In this document: piece after piece, positions 1-3,715 of the stretch | Position numbering within the stretch: position 1 is the stretch's first letter | Layout: each line of letters begins with the position of its first letter | Assembly: GCA_023423235.1 (NCBI GenBank) | Contig: JAFAFY010000336.1 | Location: 1-5,319 of the forward strand | From: Pseudomonadota bacterium | GTDB taxonomy: Bacteria; Pseudomonadota; Gammaproteobacteria; Xanthomonadales; Xanthomonadaceae | Direction of reading: 5' to 3' | DNA length: 5,319 nt | Translations under genes and position numbers: made by a program | The notes under the pieces: model-generated | What the model was told of the DNA's origin: nothing | The model's database searches: none | Seen by the model: the letters and a program-made list of their open reading frames with translations, nothing else

Positions 1-120
1 GCGCATGTAGCAGCGCAGCGGATCGAGCACGCGCGCCGTGTGCCCGCGCACGCGCGCGGCCTCCACCAAGCGACGGGTGGAATAGAGCTTGGTGTTGCGG
101 GAGAGGATCGCAAGCTTCAT
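1..120 (-). CDS. rimK: Ribosomal protein S6--L-glutamate ligase RimK (N-terminal fragment, cut by window edge)
   Basis: Only the first 40 codons are present. The gene runs off the left edge, so its C-terminal part, including the ATP-grasp catalytic core, cannot be seen. The translation starts MKLAILSRNTKLYSTRRLVE and continues to a segment ending VLDPLRCYMR. It aligns residue by residue with the start of E. coli RimK (MKIAILSRDGTLYSCKRL, then ILDPLSCYM). RimK family enzymes use ATP to add glutamate residues to the C-terminus of ribosomal protein S6 in the cytoplasm. The ATG at 118-120 is chosen because it matches the family N-terminus exactly. No Shine-Dalgarno sequence is visible just upstream, where the minus strand reads CCTTGTCCCCCGATGATGCG. 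The tRNA-Gly gene and its hairpin lie 95 and 56 bases upstream on the same strand. Identification is firm despite the short fragment; whether the full gene is intact is unknown. Confidence 0.9.
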   Translation of the reverse strand, partial: MKLAILSRNTKLYSTRRLVEAARVRGHTARVLDPLRCYMR

Positions 121-175
121 CGCATCATCGGGGGACAAGGCCGCCAGGCCGCGGAATCACAGGCCGGCAACGAGA

Positions 176-207
176 ACGGCGGCATCACCGGAAGATGATG
201 CCGCCGT
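176..207 (-). terminator. Hairpin terminator behind tRNA-Gly
   Basis: A perfect 12-bp inverted repeat (176-187 with 196-207, arm ACGGCGGCATCA) encloses an 8-base loop. Read on the minus strand it begins 7 bases after the tRNA CCA end and is followed by TCTCGTTG, a poor U-tract. Position and stem strength fit a Rho-independent terminator of the tRNA transcript, but the weak U-tract means it may be leaky and let transcription continue into rimK. The orientation is inferred from the tRNA; the other strand has no U-tract either. Confidence 0.65.
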
Positions 208-214
208 GTCAGGT

Positions 215-288
215 TGGAGCGGGTGATGGGAATCGAACCCACGCTATCAGCTTGGGAAGCTGAAGTTCTACCATTGAACTACACCCGC
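215..288 (-). tRNA. glyU: tRNA-Gly (anticodon CCC)
   Basis: The minus strand gives a complete 74-nt cloverleaf beginning GCGGGTGTAGTTCAATGG. The 7-bp acceptor stem GCGGGTG pairs with CACCCGC, followed by discriminator T and an encoded CCA (215-217). The D-arm contains AGTTCAATGGTAGAAC. The anticodon stem TCAGC/GCTGA holds the loop TTCCCAA, so the anticodon is CCC (254-256) and reads GGG codons. The T-arm contains GGTTCGATTCC. The sequence is nearly the same as E. coli tRNA-Gly(CCC), glyU. It has its own promoter upstream and a hairpin downstream. Confidence 0.97.
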
Positions 289-298
289 GCAGGGCTGC

Positions 299-328
299 AG
301 TCTATGCCGCGATCACGCGCGTTGGCAA
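299..328 (-). promoter_or_regulatory. Predicted sigma70 promoter of tRNA-Gly
   Basis: On the minus strand, a -35 hexamer TTGCCA (323-328, 5 of 6 matches to TTGACA) is followed after 18 bases by a -10 hexamer TAGACT (299-304, 4 of 6 with the key T1, A2 and T6 present). The -10 ends 10 bases before the tRNA 5' end, which places the start site a few bases upstream of the mature tRNA. The stretch after the -10 is GC-rich (GCAGCCCTGCG), as is common at stringently controlled stable-RNA promoters. This is a pattern-based prediction. Confidence 0.6.
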
Positions 329-356
329 CGCCGCAGGCGGCGCCGGCAACGCGCGT
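315..356 (-). terminator. Large inverted repeat downstream of the esterase gene, possible terminator
   Basis: A perfect 10-bp inverted repeat (ACGCGCGTTG at 315-324 and CAACGCGCGT at 347-356) encloses a second short stem (CGCCG 329-333 with CGGCG 338-342, loop CAGG). It starts 8 bases after the esterase stop codon on the minus strand, so its most likely role is to end or stabilise the esterase mRNA. No U-tract follows, so classical intrinsic termination is doubtful. One arm overlaps the -35 box of the tRNA promoter. Confidence 0.4.
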
Positions 357-364
357 ACGGGGCT

Positions 365-2209
365 TTAGAAGCCGCCGCCGAGGGTCGCGAACACGGTGGC
401 GTGGCGGCCGCCCTTCTGGCCGACGGTGAGCGTGGTGCCGATGTTGGCTTCCAGCCCGGAGACCTGGGTCTGCGCGCCGAGGGTCAGGCTGCCGTAGCTG
501 CGGTCGTAGCCTCGCGCGGGCACGGCGTAGGCCAGCGTGGAAGGCAACGACTGCGACTGCGCCCAGGCTTCGGCCGGCACGTCCTCGAACTCGCGGTCGA
601 GGGTCAGGCGCGCATACGGGCGCAGGCCGCCTCCGGCGTAGGCCAGCTGCCAGCCGGCGCTGCCGATCAGCGAGTCGAAATCCTGCGAGGGGTACGCCAG
701 CGAACTCGACAGCGTGGGGTCGCTCTCGGCGAAGCCGTCGACCTCGATGCGCTGGGCGACCAGCGACAGTACCGGGCCATGCTGCAGCGGGCCGTCGCCA
801 AGGTTCCAGCCGGCGTTGAGTGCCGCGGTCAGGTTGCTGCCGTCGGCATCGCCGTGGTGCGTGCGCGTGGCCGGGCCGATCTGCACGCTGCGGTCGATGT
901 CGAAATCCAGCCGGGTGTAGCTGAGCTGGGCGTTGACCCAGGCGCCGCCGTCGGCGCGCCAGCCGACGAAGCCGCCGATGCTGGCCTCGCCCTGGTCCCA
1001 GTTGCCGCGGCGCAGGCCCCAGTCGTTGCCCTGGCGGCCGTAGCCCAGGAATCCGCCGAAACGGGTGTTGCCGCGGATGAAGTCGACCCCGGCAGTCACC
1101 GCCGGGCCGACGCCGTCGTAGGCATCGCCGTGGTCGTAACGCTGGAAATCGCCGCGCACGTCGACCCACCAGCGGTTGCCTTCCCCGGCAGGCCGCAACG
1201 ACAGGCGCTGGGCGACGCGGTCGGCGCGCGCGCGACCGGTCATCGCCGCCGACTGCGGCAGCACCGCGATCTGCTGCGGGCCGTCGATCATCGACACGGC
1301 CAGGTCGGCGATCAGCTCGTGTGCACGGCTGGCCGGGTGGATGCCATCGGCGAACAGGTAGGTATCGGCGGCGGCCGGCGTGACCAGCGAGTTGGGATTG
1401 CAGAACAGCGACGAATCCCCGGCCGGTGCCGGCTGCACCGCGCAGGCCGGCGAGGTGACGTTGGCGAAGCCGTACAGCCCCGGGTCGGCCACGACTTCCT
1501 GCAGGAAGTGGAAGGTATCGACCGGGATCACCCGCAGGCCCTGCGTGGCGAGGCCGCCGTAGAGCGCATCGTTGTAGGCCTTGGCCAGCGCGGTGCCCTG
1601 CGCCATCGCCGCCGCGCCGCCGGCGCGCGAGGCCGGGGTCAGGCCGATGTCGGGGATCGACGGCACCATGACGTAGCGCGCGCCGGCGCCCTGCAGGGTG
1701 CCGACGATGCCGACCTGCGCGGTGACCGCCGCGCCGATGATCTGCGGCGCCTGCGCCGGGTTTGCGGAAATGCTGAACAGGTCGTTGGCGCCGCCCCACA
1801 CGCTGTAGAGCGCATTCGCGTCCGCGCGGCCGCCATTGGCGGTGAGATAGCGGTTGACCTGGGTCGCCAGCGACGGCGTGGCGCCGAGCGCGCCGACGCT
1901 GTCCACCGCGATCCGGGCGCCGCCGACAGCATAGTTGTCGCCGCCCTGGCCATTGCCGTTGGCGGTGGCGTCGGTGCCGTAGCGATCGGCCACGTGCTCG
2001 GACCAGACCAGACCGGGATTGGTGGTGAAGCGCCCGAGGATCGCGCCCTGCGGGCCGATCACCTGCACCAGCACCGGACGGAAGTGGCCCGAATCGGTAA
2101 GGCTGTCGCCGAAGAACACGGTCCTGGAGAAGGACTCGGCGGCAAGTGCGGGAGTTGCGGCGAACGCGAGCGCACTCGCAAGGACGGCACGGACGGGCCA
2201 GGACGACAT
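365..2209 (-). CDS. GDSL/SGNH esterase-lipase autotransporter (EstA-like, type Va secretion)
   Basis: The protein has 614 residues, close to Pseudomonas EstA (about 646). Residues 1-24 are a Sec signal peptide (MSSWPVR, hydrophobic core, cleavage near ALAA|E). The SGNH hydrolase passenger covers about 25-325. Its catalytic Ser36 lies in FFGDSLTDSG; the conserved Gly region is DNYAVGGAR (91-99); block III is GAND (140-143); the Asp288/His291 pair lies in FADGIHP, with the same three-residue spacing as in EstA. Cys256 and Cys270 could form a disulfide. From about 335 to 614 the sequence has alternating aromatic and polar strands of an autotransporter beta-barrel and ends GGGF, with the terminal Phe typical of outer-membrane barrels. 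By family, the enzyme hydrolyses short- to medium-chain esters while anchored on the cell surface. The ATG at 2207-2209 is chosen because it has a strong GAGGAG site and starts the signal peptide. An in-frame GTG at 2297-2299 would add 30 Arg-rich residues in front of it. It is divergent from thiS. Substrate is not deducible. Confidence 0.95.
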   Translation of the reverse strand: MSSWPVRAVLASALAFAATPALAAESFSRTVFFGDSLTDSGHFRPVLVQVIGPQGAILGRFTTNPGLVWSEHVADRYGTDATANGNGQGGDNYAVGGARIAVDSVGALGATPSLATQVNRYLTANGGRADANALYSVWGGANDLFSISANPAQAPQIIGAAVTAQVGIVGTLQGAGARYVMVPSIPDIGLTPASRAGGAAAMAQGTALAKAYNDALYGGLATQGLRVIPVDTFHFLQEVVADPGLYGFANVTSPACAVQPAPAGDSSLFCNPNSLVTPAAADTYLFADGIHPASRAHELIADLAVSMIDGPQQIAVLPQSAAMTGRARADRVAQRLSLRPAGEGNRWWVDVRGDFQRYDHGDAYDGVGPAVTAGVDFIRGNTRFGGFLGYGRQGNDWGLRRGNWDQGEASIGGFVGWRADGGAWVNAQLSYTRLDFDIDRSVQIGPATRTHHGDADGSNLTAALNAGWNLGDGPLQHGPVLSLVAQRIEVDGFAESDPTLSSSLAYPSQDFDSLIGSAGWQLAYAGGGLRPYARLTLDREFEDVPAEAWAQSQSLPSTLAYAVPARGYDRSYGSLTLGAQTQVSGLEANIGTTLTVGQKGGRHATVFATLGGGF

Positions 2210-2218
2210 CGTGGGGTT

Positions 2219-2224
2219 CTCCTC
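2219..2224 (-). promoter_or_regulatory. Shine-Dalgarno site of the esterase gene
   Basis: The minus strand reads GAGGAG followed by 9 bases and then the ATG at 2209. This is the strongest ribosome binding site in the window. It fixes the esterase start at the signal-peptide methionine rather than at the upstream in-frame GTG. Confidence 0.85.
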
Positions 2225-2285
2225 GAAGAAAAGCGGGCGGCAGGATTGCGCCGATGGCTGCAGCGACCTACGGCGCCGCACGGCG

Positions 2286-2299
2286 GTGGATCGTTCCAC
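2286..2299. repeat. Short inverted repeat in the esterase leader region
   Basis: GTGGA (2286-2290) and TCCAC (2295-2299) form a 5-bp inverted repeat with a 4-base spacer, about 80 bp upstream of the esterase start. It could be half of an operator or a leader hairpin, but an inverted repeat this short is common by chance in GC-rich DNA. Confidence 0.2.
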
Positions 2300-2329
2300 A
2301 GCGCCACAGGCGACTCACGCCGCAGTGCG

Positions 2330-2339
2330 ACAAATTTGT
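2330..2339. promoter_or_regulatory. AT-rich perfect palindrome in the divergent esterase/thiS region, possible operator
   Basis: ACAAATTTGT is a perfect 10-bp palindrome and the only clearly AT-rich patch in the 180 bp between the divergent starts. It lies 120 bp upstream of the esterase ATG and 50 bp upstream of thiS. Symmetric sites of this kind are typical for dimeric regulators, but no known operator consensus is recognised and no regulator gene is adjacent. I see no convincing -35/-10 pair for the esterase nearby. Confidence 0.35.
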
Positions 2340-2377
2340 GACGCTCCCGCGCAGGTGCACCCGCCGCGCGGGGCGGC

Positions 2378-2383
2378 GACAAT
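2378..2383 (+). promoter_or_regulatory. Candidate -10 element of thiS (possible leaderless transcript)
   Basis: GACAAT matches 4 of 6 positions of the sigma70 -10 consensus and ends 6 bases before the thiS ATG, so the predicted first transcribed base would be the A of the start codon. No Shine-Dalgarno sequence is present between it and the ATG, which agrees with leaderless translation. No good -35 hexamer is seen 16-18 bases upstream, so the evidence is weak. Confidence 0.35.
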
Positions 2384-2389
2384 ACCGCC

Positions 2390-2590
2390 ATGGACATCCA
2401 GCTCAATGGCGACGCGCTGTCGCTCGAAAACGCCGCCACCGTACTCGACCTGCTGCAGCAACAGGGCCTGGCCGGGCGCCGGGTCGCGGTGGAGATCAAC
2501 GGTGAGATCGTGCCGCGTGGCCGGCATGCCGACACCCGCCTGCAGGACGGCGACCGGGTGGAGATCGTGCACGCGCTGGGCGGCGGCTGA
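2390..2590 (+). CDS. thiS: Sulfur-carrier protein ThiS (thiamine thiazole synthesis)
   Basis: The 66-residue product is the same length as E. coli ThiS and has the ubiquitin-like (beta-grasp) ThiS pattern. It starts MDIQLNGDAL, has the NGEIVPR segment at about 37-43 (NQQIVPR in E. coli), then LQDGDRVEIVHALGGG. The C-terminal Gly-Gly is the residue pair that ThiF adenylates and that is converted to a thiocarboxylate, which donates sulfur to the thiazole ring made by thiazole synthase ThiG. The tail is GGG rather than GG, as in many gammaproteobacterial ThiS proteins. The start at 2390 is supported by homology; there is no good Shine-Dalgarno site. It is the only plus-strand gene here. thiG, which commonly follows thiS, is absent: the next 410 bp are non-coding and then comes a convergent gene. 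It may act with thiG and thiF encoded elsewhere. MoaD-like proteins share the fold, but the length and motifs favour ThiS. Confidence 0.93.
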   Translation: MDIQLNGDALSLENAATVLDLLQQQGLAGRRVAVEINGEIVPRGRHADTRLQDGDRVEIVHALGGG

Positions 2591-2605
2591 GCCCTGCGCG
2601 ATGTG

Positions 2606-2628
2606 GCGGCCTTCAAGCTGGAGGCCGC
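2606..2628 (+). terminator. Hairpin after thiS, possible terminator
   Basis: GCGGCCT (2606-2612) pairs with AGGCCGC (2622-2628). Inner U-G and C-G pairs extend the stem to 9 bp and leave the loop AAGCT. It starts 16 bases after the thiS stop. No U-tract follows (GCATGATTGCC), so termination by this stem alone is uncertain. Confidence 0.4.
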
Positions 2629-2737
2629 GCATGATTGCCGCTGCGCAGCGCGGCGCCAGCCTGCTGCCTGCGTCGCGGTGCATGGCAATCGCGCTGGATA
2701 GATCGGGGTTGCGGGCCGAGAGCGATGCCCTACGGAT

Positions 2738-2768
2738 GCCTGCCACGCCGAAGTGTGGCAGGCGCTAC
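2738..2768 (-). repeat. GTAG-headed hairpin, REP-like element
   Basis: The minus strand reads GTAG (2765-2768), one base, then GCCTGCCAC, an 8-base loop ACTTCGGC and the perfect complementary arm GTGGCAGGC (2738-2746). A GTAG tetranucleotide directly followed by a short GC-rich hairpin is the layout of the REP elements described in Stenotrophomonas maltophilia (SMAG) and linked to RAYT transposases. The location in a convergent intergenic gap is also typical. The assignment rests on architecture only; copy number elsewhere is unknown. A second GTAG lies on the other side of the hairpin (CTAC at 2730-2733). Confidence 0.45.
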
Positions 2769-2769
2769 A

Positions 2770-2785
2770 CGCGGTCTCGACCGCG
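2770..2785. repeat. Small hairpin next to the REP-like element
   Basis: CGCGGT (2770-2775) and ACCGCG (2780-2785) form a 6-bp stem with the tetraloop CTCG. It begins two bases after the CTAC (2765-2768) that marks the head of the neighbouring GTAG hairpin, so the two could form a paired unit. There is no U-tract on either side. Confidence 0.3.
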
Positions 2786-2818
2786 GCGGGCCGCTGACTG
2801 CCGGCTGCAGCCATTGCG

Positions 2819-2880
2819 CGTCAGGACATTTCCGCGCAAGGCGGTTCCTGTCTGCCATTGCCGCGAAGACGGGAAGCGAG
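2819..2880 (+). repeat. Two diverged copies of a CGTCATTCCCGCGAA-type palindromic repeat
   Basis: After CGTCA (2819-2823), the segment ATTTCCGCGCAAGGCGG (2828-2844) is followed by a second similar segment ATTGCCGCGAAGACGGGAA (2857-2875). Both resemble the widespread proteobacterial intergenic element ATTCCCGCGAAGGCGGGAA; the second differs from it by two bases over this core. The pairing arms are no longer perfect, so these look like decayed copies. The comparison to the element comes from memory, without a search. Confidence 0.35.
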
Positions 2881-2887
2881 CGCCATT

Positions 2888-2907
2888 GCTTTCACGGGGT
2901 TGAAAGC
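2888..2907. terminator. Hairpin in the thiS/signal-peptidase gap, possible terminator
   Basis: GCTTTCA (2888-2894) and TGAAAGC (2901-2907) form a perfect 7-bp stem with a 6-base loop, 94 bases beyond the end of the signal peptidase gene on the minus strand. Neither strand has a U-tract after the stem. It could act as a terminator or mRNA-end stabiliser, or simply belong to the surrounding decayed repeats. Confidence 0.3.
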
Positions 2908-3000
2908 CCCTGGATCGACCAAGCCTTCGGGCTGCTGAAACACGTCTCCGCGTTGCCCGGCAGGACAGCGCACCGGCGTTCCGCGGCAGGCTGCGACGCC

Positions 3001-3645
3001 CTACAACCGACGCCAGCCGAAGCCGTCGCCGCTGCGCCAGAACACGCCGCGCGCCTGGCCGTAGATCGACGCCGCCGGCACGAAACCGAAGTAGCGGCCA
3101 TCGAAGCTCTCGCCACGATGATCGCCAAGCACCAGCACCTGGCCTTCGGGCACCAGCACGTCGTGCAGGTCGGGACCGCCGCCGGCGTCGAGGTCCAGCA
3201 TCGCGCTGCGTTCGCCGAAATCCTCGCGCATGCCGGCGGCGTCCCTGGCCAGGGGCACACCGTTGATCGACAGGCGGCCATCGCGCAGGTCGACCCGGTC
3301 GCCGGCCACCGCGACCACGCGCTTGATCAGCCGGGTGCCATCGGCAGGCGATTTGAACACCACCACGTCGCCGGGCTGGGGCGTGTCCACCGGAACCAGC
3401 GCAAGTTCGGTAAACGGCACCCGCAGGCCATAGGCGCGCATGTCCACGACCACGCGGTCGCCCGGCATCAGGGTGGGCTCCATCGAACCGCTCGGCACGT
3501 TGTAGTGGTTGGCCAGCGACGAACGCGCGACCAGCAGCAGGGTCAGCAGCACCAGCAGCGGCAGGCCTTCGCTGCGCAGCCAGCGGCGGACGCGCGCGGG
3601 GACGCCGGGGCGCCGGTTGCTGGCAAGGGGCGGTGTTGCGGTCAT
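3001..3645 (-). CDS. lepB: Signal peptidase I, short single-membrane-segment form (S26 family)
   Basis: The 214-residue protein is an S26 serine-lysine peptidase that cuts signal peptides from exported proteins at the periplasmic face of the inner membrane. A basic N-terminus is followed by one hydrophobic segment (about 27-45). The catalytic Ser54 lies in NVPSGSMEPTL and the general base Lys108 in TRLIKRVVAVAGD; the C-terminal box is GDHRGESFDGR (174-184) followed by YFGFVP. E. coli LepB is over 300 residues long with two membrane segments, so this is a shorter, simpler form, as found as a second signal peptidase in some Pseudomonas and Xanthomonas relatives. The C-terminal box departs from the canonical GDNRxxSxDSR: Asn is His and the second Ser is Gly, while the first Ser (S180), D182 and R184 are kept. 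The ATG at 3643-3645 has a good GGGAG site. It follows tsaB by 70 bp on the same strand and ends convergently with thiS. Whether it is the main LepB or a specialised paralogue cannot be judged here. Confidence 0.9.
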   Translation of the reverse strand: MTATPPLASNRRPGVPARVRRWLRSEGLPLLVLLTLLLVARSSLANHYNVPSGSMEPTLMPGDRVVVDMRAYGLRVPFTELALVPVDTPQPGDVVVFKSPADGTRLIKRVVAVAGDRVDLRDGRLSINGVPLARDAAGMREDFGERSAMLDLDAGGGPDLHDVLVPEGQVLVLGDHRGESFDGRYFGFVPAASIYGQARGVFWRSGDGFGWRRL

Positions 3646-3653
3646 CGGCGCGG

Positions 3654-3658
3654 CTCCC
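3654..3658 (-). promoter_or_regulatory. Shine-Dalgarno site of the signal peptidase gene
   Basis: The minus strand reads GGGAG, 8 bases before the ATG at 3645. It supports this start and the presence of the full basic N-terminus. Confidence 0.7.
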
Positions 3659-3678
3659 GGTTGATCGATGATGCTCGG

Positions 3679-3694
3679 ACCGCAGGCCTGCGGT
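3679..3694. repeat. 16-bp perfect palindrome between tsaB and the signal peptidase gene
   Basis: ACCGCAGGCCTGCGGT is its own reverse complement. It can fold as a 6-bp stem with a GGCC loop. It lies in the 70-bp gap, 21 bases after the tsaB stop and 33 bases before the signal peptidase ATG. A second small repeat, CCGCC-T-GGCGG (3703-3713), sits next to it. A partial terminator, an mRNA processing hairpin or a protein site are all possible; there is no U-tract and no clear promoter in the gap. Confidence 0.4.
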
Positions 3695-3715
3695 GGTGGT
3701 TCCCGCCTGGCGGCA

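Larger units (their letters stand above)
2591..3000. other. Convergent intergenic region with hairpins and repeat-like sequence, no gene
   Basis: This 410-bp stretch lies between the stop codons of thiS (plus) and the signal peptidase gene (minus). Open frames crossing it are only extensions of antisense frames of the neighbouring genes and have no start signals or recognisable products. No thiG remnant is seen: the sequence after the thiS stop does not encode the start of a thiazole synthase in any frame. It holds several hairpins (2606-2628, 2738-2768, 2770-2785, 2888-2907) and two tandem, diverged palindromic segments (2828-2880). The content fits an accumulation of terminators and interspersed palindromic repeats at the end of two converging transcripts. 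Confidence 0.6.

Noticed and set aside
214..429. Plus-strand open frame starting MERVMGIEPTLSAWEAEV
   Set aside because: Its first part is the antisense translation of the tRNA-Gly gene, a well-known source of spurious predicted proteins; the rest is antisense to the esterase end.
279..1799. Minus-strand open frame of 506 codons inside the esterase gene
   Set aside because: Alternative frame of the esterase with a very Arg-rich, low-complexity product and no start signal.
2210..2299. Extension of the esterase to an upstream in-frame GTG (644 residues)
   Set aside because: It would place 30 Arg-rich residues before the signal peptide. The internal ATG has a GAGGAG site at proper spacing.
401..2341. 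Plus-strand open frame of 646 codons opposite the esterase
   Set aside because: It is the antisense shadow of a GC-rich gene. The product is Arg/Ala/Gly/Val-rich without recognisable domains, and the opposite strand has the signal peptide, catalytic triad, barrel and ribosome site.
2337..2355. TGTGA half-site upstream of thiS as a CRP/Clp site
   Set aside because: The partner half TCACA is missing at the required spacing, so the match is not significant.
2591..2720. Possible degraded thiG behind thiS
   Set aside because: Translations of all three plus frames show none of the thiazole synthase N-terminal pattern, so there is no remnant to support a pseudogene call.
2315..2746. Minus-strand open frame of 143 codons opposite thiS
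   Set aside because: Antisense to thiS, whose product is clearly identified; it has no ribosome site and no recognisable family.
2922..2933. AGCC-TTCG-GGCT mini-hairpin
   Set aside because: The stem is only 4 bp, common by chance at this GC content, and no U-tract follows, so it is not called as a terminator.
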